A stretch of 64,000 nucleotides of DNA from Bradyrhizobium stylosanthis (GTDB lineage: Bacteria; Pseudomonadota; Alphaproteobacteria; Rhizobiales; Xanthobacteraceae). A model generated the notes under the pieces. It was given only the letters and a program-made list of their open reading frames with translations. It made no database searches and was not told the origin of the DNA. Of this stretch, positions 50,129 to 58,383 are shown piece after piece. The position numbers were made by a program, and so were the translations under genes. Position 1 is the first letter of the stretch. The number at the start of each line of letters is the position of its first letter. Location of the stretch: the NCBI RefSeq assembly GCF_001641335.1, contig NZ_LVEM01000003.1, positions 508,686 through 572,685 on the forward strand, read 5' to 3'.

Positions 50129-51532
50129 TCACCATTCTGCGAGTTCTGTGTCGACGACGATGGGGCGAGGGTACTTTTCTGAAAATTGCTTCCTTATCCA
50201 CCCGGGCCAGTCGAGGCCCTTTGGCAGCTCCGATCCACCTATCGTGACGTGATTCATTTTCAGGCGGCGGCGGATTCCGTTGTTAAAGCTAGAAAATGAA
50301 ATATCGGTTCCAACAAATGCGACTCTCAGGAGCGCTGCTTCGTCGAACGTTGCCCCGCGAAAGTTCGACTCCTTGATGCTGACGGCTTCCAGGTTAACTC
50401 TGGTGAAATCGGCCTTCTCGGCGAACGCCTTCTCGAAGGTGGTTTCGTTCACGTGGGCATCCTCGAAGCGCGCCCTCGCAATCCGTGTTTCCGTAAATTC
50501 CACCGTCTTGATTGTTGCACCCGAGAAGTCACTGCCCGTGAGATCTAGGCCCCTCAAATTGACATTGGATATAGTTGCGTTGCGAAGGTCGGCATAGTCG
50601 AATCGGGCTCCCGCTGCGGCAATAATTGAGAGGTTCACGTTCATCCGCGCAAGGGCCAAAAGTATCTGGCCTCGCTCTGGACTTAGTGCCATCGGAATGC
50701 GCTTCTGTCCTCCGCCGACATCGTTGGCCCTTAGCGATTCACCTGCGGGTTGTTTGCGCGGCTGAAATTCCAAATAGTAATATGGCGTGGCGCTCGATGT
50801 CAGGACAACAACTCGCGTGACAAGCTCCTGGGAGAGCTGACCGTCCTTTATGCCACCCAAAGTCGCGGCCTGCACAATCGAGAATAGCTCGCTGACAAAT
50901 GCGCTTCGTTTTTGCGAGTCCGACACCATCGTCTGTTGGTCGATTTTGCCATTTTGATCTTCGAGCAGCGATAACTGCTGATCGATTTTTTGGTTTTGAT
51001 CACGCAGCAGATCGACCTGCGATTTCACCATCAGATTCTGGTCGCGAAGCAATGCGTTCTGGTTAAAGAGAAGAACAGATCCGATGATTCCACCAAATGA
51101 AATGATAAGTCCCAATGCAGCCTGAGCGACGAAGCGGCGCGTTGCACCGAGAGAATACCAAGCCGCTCCTTCGCCGATGGCGCGCCCGACATGGCCCACA
51201 GCCTCGGCAGGCTTTCCCTCAGCGTGAGCGCGGCCAGCTTGCGTGAGTTCTTCAACGATAGCGGACAAAGTTGCGCGGAATCTTGCAATTAAACGGGGAA
51301 GAATAATTAGCCAAGCTACGCCGCCTATAGCGGCACACCCCGCGAAAGTAAGAAACCCACCGACAGCGAACGAGAGCAGCAACTGGCCTTTCAGTTCCAA
51401 CCGTTCGACAGCTAGGAACAGGGCCGGTCCCAAACTCGCGCCCAAAAGCAAGACCACGACATAATTTGCAATGGTTCGCGCGATATTCGCCGGTGGCCGA
51501 ACCCTCTCGGTTTTGCTCGTCAATTCAGACAC
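50129..51532 (-). CDS. Membrane protein with coiled-coil repeats and pentapeptide repeats
   Basis: A 467-residue protein with three membrane helices (about 21-43, 50-77 and 135-157). A coiled coil follows with three 14-residue repeats starting LLRDQN (161), LLRDQN (175) and LLEDQN (189). Residues 310-415 form a pentapeptide-repeat helix (ADLRNATISNVNLRGLDLTG; ADFTRVNLEAVSIKESNFRG). Pentapeptide proteins act as DNA mimics, scaffolds or membrane effectors. Here the membrane anchor and the neighbouring membrane coiled-coil gene suggest a cargo system, possibly defence (inference). Confidence 0.72.
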   Translation of the reverse strand: MSELTSKTERVRPPANIARTIANYVVVLLLGASLGPALFLAVERLELKGQLLLSFAVGGFLTFAGCAAIGGVAWLIILPRLIARFRATLSAIVEELTQAGRAHAEGKPAEAVGHVGRAIGEGAAWYSLGATRRFVAQAALGLIISFGGIIGSVLLFNQNALLRDQNLMVKSQVDLLRDQNQKIDQQLSLLEDQNGKIDQQTMVSDSQKRSAFVSELFSIVQAATLGGIKDGQLSQELVTRVVVLTSSATPYYYLEFQPRKQPAGESLRANDVGGGQKRIPMALSPERGQILLALARMNVNLSIIAAAGARFDYADLRNATISNVNLRGLDLTGSDFSGATIKTVEFTETRIARARFEDAHVNETTFEKAFAEKADFTRVNLEAVSIKESNFRGATFDEAALLRVAFVGTDISFSSFNNGIRRRLKMNHVTIGGSELPKGLDWPGWIRKQFSEKYPRPIVVDTELAEW

Positions 51533-51656
51533 GTATTTCAGCTCCCAAATGTGCTCGCTCCCTGGGTTTGCGGTCTATCGCTGCCCAACCATGAACTAGG
51601 TTCTGCGCCGCATCATGAAGACGGTGGCCGACATGCGTGACTACGACGCCCGCTAC

Positions 51657-51758
51657 TCATGACGAGCTTGGACGCCAACCTTTACTGCACGTCTGCGCCT
51701 GTCGCGTAGCACCCGCCCCCAGCACTACACAGAGCACTGCAATTACCAGCCATCGCAT
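51657..51758 (-). CDS. Possible 33-residue exported peptide
   Basis: The minus strand reads MRWLVIAVLCVVLGAGATRQ then AQTCSKGWRPSSS and stop, a signal/lipoprotein-like helix plus a short tail, with GGGGGG seven bases before the ATG. Too short to be confident, but the ribosome-binding site and signal pattern are good. It lies in the 311-bp gap between the pentapeptide and zinc-ribbon genes, where no other gene is visible. Confidence 0.4.
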   Translation of the reverse strand: MRWLVIAVLCVVLGAGATRQAQTCSKGWRPSSS

Positions 51759-51843
51759 TTTCTGCCCCCCAAGGGGTATCCAAACGCAACTGTCGCGGGA
51801 AATCAAGGGATTGCACTAGTTTTGAAGGGTAGCCGCGCGGAAG

Positions 51844-52269
51844 CTAACGCTCTTCCGTCGGATGTACCCACTTGTAAGGCGTGATCTGCCGCACAGCAGT
51901 CAGCTTGATCATGCGGGCGGGCGGCGCGTAGCGGGTGCTGCGGCAGGATCGACACTTCAGTGAAGCTTCCAGCTTCCAAAGCGGCGTATCCGCGCGCCGG
52001 CGGATAGCGTCAAGCGGGAGGCTCGCGCGCGTCTTACAACGAGCACACTCGACCTCGAGCCAACCCAAGCCGCCATTGATGCACTGGCCGATCGTAGGGG
52101 ATGGCTGGGCGGGGCCACCGTAGCCCTCCATGCGAACCGACCAGGCTTTAGCCTCAGCCCGATCCGCCTCCCGGACGGCCTCCCGGGCACGCTCGCGCGC
52201 TCCCTGGGCATGGATCTTTGCGCCCATGATCCGACCGCCCCATATGACCTCTCGCGACTTGGTGCTCAT
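51844..52269 (-). CDS. Zinc-ribbon-like hypothetical protein
   Basis: A 141-residue protein: a helical Ala/Arg/Glu-rich N-terminal third (RERAREAVREADRAEAKAWS), then two Cys pairs (VECARCKTRASLPL and LKCRSCRSTR) that should bind one zinc. I recall this protein as common in Bradyrhizobium mobile and accessory regions. Probably nucleic-acid binding; function unknown. Internal ATG (MGAKIHAQG) is an alternative start. Confidence 0.68.
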   Translation of the reverse strand: MSTKSREVIWGGRIMGAKIHAQGARERAREAVREADRAEAKAWSVRMEGYGGPAQPSPTIGQCINGGLGWLEVECARCKTRASLPLDAIRRRADTPLWKLEASLKCRSCRSTRYAPPARMIKLTAVRQITPYKWVHPTEER

Positions 52270-52654
52270 GGCGGATAGATTCCGCGAGGGAGCATGACAA
52301 GCAAGCCGCTAGGCCTAGCTGCGCCTCTGCATCAATGGACAGCAGGTTGGTCAACTGGTTCATGCCCTTGGGTTGGGGGCGATAAGGTGATGCTCTGCTT
52401 TACGAATCGGGGCCGCGTCTGAAGACGACCCCTCTTTCCAGTTCGTTTGAAAGCATACGACCCGAGGAATAACCCGCTCCCGTCAAAGCAGCAAACCGTA
52501 CAGCAGAGAAAATGATTAACTATCAGCTACTTACATGCACTTTCCGTGCACTTTTAGAAGTTGCGGGAGAGCCACGGAGACACTACTTTTGGGGCAACGC
52601 AGATAGACCTCCCTTCTGATTGCGTGTAGCAGAGTGCAGGGGATCTAAGATTTC
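52270..52654. other. Non-coding stretch before the three-gene cassette
   Basis: About 385 bases with no gene. It is more AT-rich than its surroundings and must hold the promoter of the 52,655-54,935 operon. GTGCACTTTTAGAAG and flanking near-repeats of GTGCACTTT occur around 52,535-52,560, but I see no convincing -35/-10 pair. Confidence 0.45.
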
Positions 52655-53476
52655 ATGCCTTTCCGTCCGCTCAACGACGATCACGCCATTCATAGCGCCG
52701 CCTTCGGGATTGCGCTGAGTCAACCGATTGCGTGGAGCTCGATCGAGGCTGTTATCAAGAGCGCCCTGGATTGGCGCCGTGAGTTGCCAGCGATCGATCT
52801 CCCCCAGTATGTAGACGTTCAGATCAACCCCAATACGGGAGCTCCCGGCGGCCGTCTTGTCCGCGGCGTCGAGTTCTCTCATAAACGTCCCGACGGAAGC
52901 GCGAGCTGGCTGCTCAGTATTCTCAATAACGAGATCAAGGTCGTCGCCACGGTCTACACGCGATGGCAGCCAACTTGGGCCAAGGCCGGCGACATTCTTA
53001 TCGGCGCGGTGGAACAACTGGCCCTGCACGAGAAAGATCGAAACAATACTATCACCGGGAATTCGTTGATCGTGACGGATGTTTTTCTTTGCGACGATGA
53101 AACGCCTAATTATGTCGAACTTTTTGGTAGCAGCCGAGAGATAGCTCCAGCGATCTTTGAAAGAGGTCGTCTCTGGCATAATCACACTGGCTGGTTTGCC
53201 GAGCGGCCGTCCGGAAATATTCTCAACCAATTGAACGTTGATGTGCGGCCGAACGCTGGTGATATGGTCATCAGGGGCGCACCGGATGAAATGCTGCGAG
53301 TAGTTGTTCAGCACACTCAACTCTTTCGCCCTACCGAGCCCCCTTTATTGAGTCCTTCTGACAAGCTGGAGGACGCAATCGCGAGTGAGTTCCCGGTTAT
53401 GCATGACGCCAACAAGGCGGTGATGCGCTCTCTTTTAAGCTTAGACATCCAGACAACAATCAATCTCTCGACTTAA
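52655..53476 (+). CDS. TIGR04255-like family protein, gene 1 of cassette
   Basis: A 273-residue cytoplasmic protein (MPFRPLNDDHAIHSAAFGIA...). The two-domain alpha/beta layout and segments VEFSHKRPDGSASWLLSILN and AVEQLALHEKDRN suggest the TIGR04255 family, recognised with moderate confidence only. Members are of unknown function and often head small operons of unknown genes. Codon use is more AT-rich than the core chromosome. It is followed after 11 bp by gene 2; defence or toxin-related activity is speculation. Confidence 0.6.
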   Translation: MPFRPLNDDHAIHSAAFGIALSQPIAWSSIEAVIKSALDWRRELPAIDLPQYVDVQINPNTGAPGGRLVRGVEFSHKRPDGSASWLLSILNNEIKVVATVYTRWQPTWAKAGDILIGAVEQLALHEKDRNNTITGNSLIVTDVFLCDDETPNYVELFGSSREIAPAIFERGRLWHNHTGWFAERPSGNILNQLNVDVRPNAGDMVIRGAPDEMLRVVVQHTQLFRPTEPPLLSPSDKLEDAIASEFPVMHDANKAVMRSLLSLDIQTTINLST

Positions 53477-53487
53477 GCATTCTGATC

Positions 53488-54417
53488 ATGCCAACAACAT
53501 CCGAGGCGATCGCGCCTAAAACCGGCTACATGTTTCGCGCCGCTCCGCGAACGCTTGGGCCACAGATCCTCGATCTGAGTGAGGACTGGGCAGCTAAGAT
53601 CGACGACGACTGGTCGCTCGATACAATAGAGCTGGATACTTCATGGCAACAGTCGAGAACGGGGCTTGAAGCCACGACGGAGGCATCGGCTGATCTAAAC
53701 CTGGAAGTCAGATCGAAGGCGTTCGGAAGTCTAGGCGATGCTGTACGTTTGATGAAGCGCTGGACGACGAGCAATCCTTCGTGCACGAGCAGCATATTGC
53801 TATCGCCGCTTTTTAGTGCTCTCCGGGTTTCTGGAATGAGCGGCAGCACTGGTCTCACCGGAGTGACTCAGAGTGGCGCCGGGCTGTACCCGCTTCATAT
53901 TGGGGCCAGGTTGAACCGCGAACATTTTAAGTTAGCTCCTCTTTCAGAAGATCGAGAGGCTCTTGTTCGTATCGAGGATCATTGGAGAGCGTTTGCCCAG
54001 GCGTGGCGCTCCCTAGCTGATGCAGCGCTCCAGGCGAGTGGTCCCACCTTTGCGGCGGCACTCGAACTTCGGCTGGCAGAGATACCAAACATCCCTGCGG
54101 CGCCTGACTCCGTCCTTCCCGATCGGGACGTTATCAATGCAGCCCGCCAAATCGCCTCCTACCTGCCGGTTCTCGCCAGGCTGCCTGAAATCGAGATCGA
54201 CGACTCAGTGGGGTCTATTTCCTTGATTTGGAGAGACGATCGGCGGGAAAATTCATATTCGCTTGAGATTCCGAACGCGCGCTATGTCGTTGGTATTGGC
54301 ATCGGAAAGAGGTTTTCGAATGCGCGCCCATGGCGGCATCGTATCTCGGATGAACGCCGGATCACCGCCGAGATCCAATCATCAGCCGCGGCACAAGATC
54401 TGATGAAGAGTTCATGA
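53488..54417 (+). CDS. Hypothetical protein, gene 2 of cassette
   Basis: A 309-residue soluble protein. The N-terminal part is acidic (LDLSEDWAAKIDDDWSLDTI), the central part helical (IEDHWRAFAQAWRSLADAAL), and the C-terminal part a beta sandwich-like run (DDSVGSISLIWRDDRRENSY; SLEIPNARYVVGIGIGKRFS). I recognise no family. It overlaps gene 3 by four bases (ATGA), so the products are likely made in fixed ratio. Confidence 0.6.
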   Translation: MPTTSEAIAPKTGYMFRAAPRTLGPQILDLSEDWAAKIDDDWSLDTIELDTSWQQSRTGLEATTEASADLNLEVRSKAFGSLGDAVRLMKRWTTSNPSCTSSILLSPLFSALRVSGMSGSTGLTGVTQSGAGLYPLHIGARLNREHFKLAPLSEDREALVRIEDHWRAFAQAWRSLADAALQASGPTFAAALELRLAEIPNIPAAPDSVLPDRDVINAARQIASYLPVLARLPEIEIDDSVGSISLIWRDDRRENSYSLEIPNARYVVGIGIGKRFSNARPWRHRISDERRITAEIQSSAAAQDLMKSS

Positions 54418-54935
54418 AGTGTCTTGTTCTCGGTTATGATCGCCCGTGCTCGCGGGAGGCTCTACACGAGGATCCTGTTTCGCCTGGCACGGTAGCGGAT
54501 GATGAGGTACTATGCCGAGGTGGTTACACTCAGCACAATAAGAACGGCAGTCCGAGGATTGGCTTGATCCGCGCGAACGAATTGGCCAGTGGCCAACTCT
54601 CGGTTTGGCGAGTCCGCGGAGGAAATTCATCTGACCTCGCCGAGGTGATCGAGCTTCTGCAACAGCGAAAACCAACAAACGACGAACTGCTCTGGGTGTT
54701 TGGTGTGCCGGCAGGAGAACTCCGAGGCCTGATCGCCAGTCAACCGATATGCGCAATCGACGATACCGACTGTGGGCCCGACTGCCATCCGCGTCATTGC
54801 GCTCTCGCGCCATGCAACCAGCTTCAATTCAGCGACAATCGAGAGACCTTGCAGGACACCGGCTTCCTAGCTATGCGTCGAGCGCTCCTTGAGGCTTTTG
54901 CCAAGCGAGAACTCTGGGCCGCGGGACGACCCTGA
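54414..54935 (+). CDS. Hypothetical protein, gene 3 of cassette
   Basis: A 173-residue protein with a Cys/His-rich segment near residue 120 (AIDDTDCGPDCHPRHCALAP with a following C) that could bind a metal or form an active site, and RPGEE-like/LSVWRVRGG beta strands before it. The C-terminus is helical. No family recognised. It is the last gene of the cassette; the next 270 bases hold no clear gene. Confidence 0.58.
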   Translation: MKCLVLGYDRPCSREALHEDPVSPGTVADDEVLCRGGYTQHNKNGSPRIGLIRANELASGQLSVWRVRGGNSSDLAEVIELLQQRKPTNDELLWVFGVPAGELRGLIASQPICAIDDTDCGPDCHPRHCALAPCNQLQFSDNRETLQDTGFLAMRRALLEAFAKRELWAAGRP

Positions 54936-55206
54936 TCTAGCGGCGAATATAGTGGTTCGGTTCCAGGGAGGCGGCTGGGCCGCCGCCGGGCTCTTCCTTC
55001 TCGGCGTGCCGAATGAATGCGGCCTTCGTGGGTGCCTTTGCGGGAAAGGCCGACGTCCGCAGCAGAAGGTGGAGCTTCGACCAAACGTTCCTGTTGGGGC
55101 GCGTTTGCCAACGGCGGCAATCTCGCCCCGCTCCTGCGCTGCGTCGTCCTCGGCCTCGATCTCGAGCGCGTCGGCCTGAACGCGGCAAGAGGCGGGCGGG
55201 GGTCAG

Positions 55207-55458
55207 CTAGAAGGGGCCGCGCAGGTTTTTTCTATCAATTCGACGATCGGATGGCCCCGCAATCGTCAGGCCGTCGGGGCCGTGCGGCATTAATCGGCGG
55301 CCCTCGGTCAACTTCAGCCTGGGTAACACCCACGTTTCCCTCATCACGATATAGCCGGGCCCGGTACGGTGCACATTGGCGCAGATCTGCGGGTTCAACC
55401 GCGGCGCTGGCGCGCGATATTCGATAGCAGCGGCGATCAATGTTGCTAGGACGATCAT
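55207..55458 (-). CDS. Small hypothetical protein, 83 aa
   Basis: An 83-residue protein whose N-terminus (MIVLATLIAAAIEYRAPAPR) could be a short signal or membrane helix. The rest is basic. Its ATG overlaps the stop of the membrane-protein gene upstream (ATGA), the main evidence that it is translated. It is the last gene of the minus-strand operon starting at 56,488. Confidence 0.42.
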   Translation of the reverse strand: MIVLATLIAAAIEYRAPAPRLNPQICANVHRTGPGYIVMRETWVLPRLKLTEGRRLMPHGPDGLTIAGPSDRRIDRKNLRGPF

Positions 55459-56063
55459 GCTGTTTTTCGATCTGAGGCGACTACCGTCACCTTCGGTTTA
55501 GAGAGCGCGGAAAAAGCGGACTGCGCCTTTATCACGCCGGCCCCGAAACACGCGATTGAGGTCGCAGCCGCGATAACCGCGACGTAGCGGAAAATTTCAC
55601 CTGCAAAGTGGTGCCGCTTAGATGATGGAGTAGCACGCAAAAACGGTGCATCGTATTCACGCTGCTTTAGGTTGGATGAACCGGCGATCATCAGGTTTGT
55701 GAAATAGGCGGCGGCGGTTGCAATCATTGCAGCGATCAAGCCGCTCGCGAAGCAGATCAACGGCGCAGAAATTTGCCCAAGTTGAACAGGCGAAAGCATG
55801 TCCCTTGAAGCCAGTGTTCCCATAAATGCCAGCATGGCGACCGAACTACCGCCATTTATCAGGATCATTGCCTTGATCGCTTCTTCGCCAGATTTAACCG
55901 CGGCGTCGTTTGCGCTCTTGCCAAAAGCGGTCTCGCTGTCATGCGCGCGCTGGGCTTCTCGAACGCGCATTTCCAACTGCTCTTTAGGTCCTAAGACAGG
56001 TTTGGTTTCGAGCGGTTCTGAGTCCATCACTTCTTCGCCTTCAGCCCAATCTCGACCAGCCAT
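55455..56063 (-). CDS. Hypothetical membrane protein, 202 aa
   Basis: A 202-residue protein: a charged coiled N-terminal 70 residues (EQLEMRVREAQRAHDSETAF), then three membrane helices (AMILINGGSSVAMLAFMGTL; ISAPLICFASGLIAAMIATA; YVAVIAAATSIACFGAGVIK). This helix-rich small-membrane layout is widespread in accessory regions. GTGAGG precedes ATG 56063. It is part of the RHH-led operon. Function unknown. Confidence 0.65.
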   Translation of the reverse strand: MAGRDWAEGEEVMDSEPLETKPVLGPKEQLEMRVREAQRAHDSETAFGKSANDAAVKSGEEAIKAMILINGGSSVAMLAFMGTLASRDMLSPVQLGQISAPLICFASGLIAAMIATAAAYFTNLMIAGSSNLKQREYDAPFLRATPSSKRHHFAGEIFRYVAVIAAATSIACFGAGVIKAQSAFSALSKPKVTVVASDRKTA

Positions 56064-56072
56064 AAAACGGCC

Positions 56073-56291
56073 TCACAGCACCCTTTCCACTCGGACGCGG
56101 CCAAGATTGCGGTTTAATACCCTCAGGTGTTCGTGCGTAGGAAGGTATCTTGCGATGCCGGAGACGTCTTTGGGCGAGTACCATTTCCTCTCGCCCGGGA
56201 AACGAACCCAGACCTTATAGTTGCCGCCGCGATCAGCGCGACCAGCCTGCGGGCTGCTATAACCAACAGCATCTCGTTTTGGCGGCTTCAT
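56073..56291 (-). CDS. Small hypothetical protein, 72 aa
   Basis: A 72-residue basic protein (MKPPKRDAVGYSSPQAGRAD...; VWVRFPGERKWYSPKDVSGI). Its start overlaps the stop of the RHH gene (ATGA), and the next gene starts 9 bp after its stop. A small beta-rich domain is possible. No family recognised. Confidence 0.5.
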   Translation of the reverse strand: MKPPKRDAVGYSSPQAGRADRGGNYKVWVRFPGERKWYSPKDVSGIARYLPTHEHLRVLNRNLGRVRVERVL

Positions 56292-56488
56292 TTCTTCGTC
56301 TTAAGCCCGATCTCGACCAACCGGCGGATGGCCTCGGGCCGGCTAGGATCGTCCGCTTGACCCTCGCGCCAGGCATCAATGGCCTCCAATTCAGGCGCCT
56401 GCCAGCGCATGCCGATCTGCGTGCCCCTGCCCGTTGTGGGTGGACGACCGCGGCGCTTTTTCGGGGTACCCTTAATTGACTTGACCAT
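56288..56488 (-). CDS. Ribbon-helix-helix-type DNA-binding protein
   Basis: A 66-residue protein: MVKSIKGTPKKRRGRPPTTG, then a strand (GTQIGMRWQAPELEAIDAWR) and helices ending AIRRLVEIGLK, which fits the CopG/RHH family common in Bradyrhizobium. It should bind its own promoter, in the 86 bp shared with the divergent 56,575 gene, and regulate its operon. ATG 56488; eight further N-terminal residues are possible but unlikely. Confidence 0.72.
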   Translation of the reverse strand: MVKSIKGTPKKRRGRPPTTGRGTQIGMRWQAPELEAIDAWREGQADDPSRPEAIRRLVEIGLKTKK

Positions 56489-56574
56489 GAAAATGGGGTA
56501 CCACAAAAACAAGCCGAGGGGAAGTTGCGACCTTCGCCTCGGCTCTAACCCAAGTCATAGAGGACCGAAATCCA

Positions 56575-57501
56575 ATGACCCAAGCTAAGCGCGTGTATAG
56601 CACGCCACGGATCAACTCGTCCGCAGTTCTGAACGAGAGCGGCGGCGCCGAGGGCGCCGATAAATTGTCTTCTTGCTCTCTGATTCCAGCCAGCCCAGAC
56701 CGCGCATATCTGGGCGGCCCTGTAGATGGCGAACTAACCAAAGGCAGAGCGATTCAATCGACAGGGGCGCAGAATAGGAGATTCTTCCTCATGAATTCGA
56801 TTGTTTCGATCGCGATAGCGTCAGCCGTTCCCGTGGCCGCACCTGCCATGCCCGCCTACGATCGGCGCGCGCTGGAGGCTTATGCCTCGTGGCTGCACAT
56901 GGAGCGGCGTCTCCTGTGCCTGGAGCTTTGGCCCCAAATGGGCACCGCTGCCGAGAGATACGTTTGGGCAGACAACGCGGGCCACGATTGGCACTTCCGA
57001 GGCGAAGGACATTGGCGCGATCTCCCGCAGCCATCAACTCGAGCCGCGGCTGTCCTGGATCTCGTTGGCGTCGATTGGAAGGATACGCGGTATGGCGGCT
57101 CGAGCCCTCGCGACGATGGGCAGCGGCCGCCCCTACCTGACAATTGGCCTGCGACAAAAGATCCAATCTTTGCTGCCATCGAGGCTCACAAGGCGGCAGA
57201 GGCCGAATACATCAAAGTGATCGAGTTATGTGAGGATGTGGAAACGGCAAGTGCGGCTGAAGAGGAGCGGTCTTACAGCGCTTGCGTCGCCACGAACGAC
57301 GCCGCCCTACAACTCCTCAATGTGGCTCCGACCACCCTAGCGGGCGTTCTCGCGTTGCTCAGATACGCCACCGAGTCCGACACCGACGGCATGGAATTTC
57401 CCTGCGAAGTTCATAGCGGCGACGACCGCGACATCGTGCGATCGTGGCAGTTCTTCCTGATCGAGAACGTCGCAACTGCCTTGGCGCGCATAGCCGCCTA
57501 A
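56575..57501 (+). CDS. Bradyrhizobium-type hypothetical protein, 308 aa
   Basis: A 308-residue protein. The N-terminal 70 residues (MTQAKRVYSTPRINSSAVLN...) are low-complexity; a hydrophobic segment (MNSIVSIAIASAVPVAAPAM) follows; then a soluble helical domain with DPIFAAIEAHKAAEAEYIKV, a motif I recall as widespread in Bradyrhizobium accessory proteins. ATG 56575 is given; ATG 56791 with TAGGAG upstream would start at the hydrophobic segment as a signal peptide. A hairpin terminator follows. Confidence 0.65.
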   Translation: MTQAKRVYSTPRINSSAVLNESGGAEGADKLSSCSLIPASPDRAYLGGPVDGELTKGRAIQSTGAQNRRFFLMNSIVSIAIASAVPVAAPAMPAYDRRALEAYASWLHMERRLLCLELWPQMGTAAERYVWADNAGHDWHFRGEGHWRDLPQPSTRAAAVLDLVGVDWKDTRYGGSSPRDDGQRPPLPDNWPATKDPIFAAIEAHKAAEAEYIKVIELCEDVETASAAEEERSYSACVATNDAALQLLNVAPTTLAGVLALLRYATESDTDGMEFPCEVHSGDDRDIVRSWQFFLIENVATALARIAA

Positions 57502-57522
57502 CGATCTAGCCGAGCAATAGGG

Positions 57523-57545
57523 ATGCCCGGGCCAGTCCCGGGCAT
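57523..57545 (+). terminator. Hairpin terminator after the 56,575 gene
   Basis: ATGCCCGGG (57,523-57,531) pairs with CCCGGGCAT (57,537-57,545), followed by TTCTTGT. A nearly identical hairpin recurs at 58,270-58,292. Confidence 0.65.
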
Positions 57546-57560
57546 TTCTTGTGCTCCCGA

Positions 57561-58064
57561 TTACTTTTCCTTGCCGCGTGGATTGGCTAGAGGCATCACG
57601 ATGCTCGCCAAGGTTACGAGGAACGCAACGAGGCATAGAGCCCCTAGGTAATCTTTGTCGCTGAGGCAATCCTTGAATTCCTGCAAAGCCTGAAAAGCGG
57701 GAAGCTTAAATTCTACGGACTTTTTTCCGACCTCGGCTGCAGCCCTTTCCGCAAAAACCAGTCCTTCCTCACGCTCTTTCTTCGTGATGCTACGGTTGCG
57801 CAGCGTCCCGTATACCGCGTCCATCTCCCTGCGTTCTGCGTCCGGACGCCTTTGAAGTTTACTCTTTCGATTCGCATTTACGAGCGGCACAACCACTATC
57901 GAACCAAGATACCGCCTGACTTCTCTCCCTTTCAGGACTTTCTCAAGCGTGTTGAGTGCGGCTGTGGCCTGGTCAGCCAGCTCGTCGTCGTAGTGAGAAA
58001 TAAATGGCACGGACAATCTCGATAGAGAGTAGTGGGGAAACGTCAAACGGAGTGAGGCTATCAC
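57561..58064 (-). CDS. Hypothetical tail-anchored membrane protein, 167 aa
   Basis: A 167-residue protein: an N-terminal helical region, a basic middle (VNANRKSKLQRRPDAERREM), and one C-terminal membrane helix (GALCLVAFLVTLASIVMPLA), suggesting a tail anchor. GTG 58064 is the longest start; GTG 58010 would give 149 residues. No family recognised. It lies convergent with the 56,575 gene, sharing the hairpin region. Confidence 0.5.
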   Translation of the reverse strand: MIASLRLTFPHYSLSRLSVPFISHYDDELADQATAALNTLEKVLKGREVRRYLGSIVVVPLVNANRKSKLQRRPDAERREMDAVYGTLRNRSITKKEREEGLVFAERAAAEVGKKSVEFKLPAFQALQEFKDCLSDKDYLGALCLVAFLVTLASIVMPLANPRGKEK

Positions 58065-58383
58065 ACGTTAAGAGCGAAACGCTATCATCCTACAAGCGAT
58101 ACTCTCGCGATTTGCCTGGGCTATGGACTTGCGGCTGCGGGCTGAGCGCCGGCTAGGCTACGATCGGGTTCAATCGCGGCGCCGCCGGCGGTGGTGGTGG
58201 AAAAGACGGCCCACGCAGTTCGTTGAAGAACCGCGCGGCAAGTGCCCCCTTCGGATAGGCGACGCAGCGATGCCCGGGCCGGTCCCGGGCATCCCACTTT
58301 CCACAGCCCCTCAAATTTTGCTGTTCCAAAGCTTAGCGAACCAGATTATTACTATTCTATCTAGCACTAAGCCGGATGGCAAA
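58065..58383. other. Gap before the recombination genes
   Basis: About 320 bases without a reliable gene. It holds a second copy of the GATGCCCGGG hairpin (58,269-58,292) and an AT-rich stretch at 58,320-58,370 that probably contains the promoter for the 58,384-60,514 operon. The frame running through it upstream of ATG 58384 is Arg/Trp-rich and not protein-like. Confidence 0.45.
58270..58292. repeat. Second copy of the ATGCCCGGG hairpin
   Basis: ATGCCCGGG-CCGGT-CCCGGGCAT differs from the 57,523-57,545 hairpin only in the loop (CCAGT there). No gene ends directly before it on the plus strand, so it is a repeated palindrome rather than an obvious terminator. Confidence 0.5.

Noticed and set aside
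54824..55206. Possible decayed minus-strand gene (ends SLEPNHYIRR in one frame, EIEAEDDAAQERGEIAAVG in another)
   Set aside because: Fragments in two frames hint at a frameshifted gene, but I cannot name a family or a start. A tBLASTn of 54,940-55,200 would decide.
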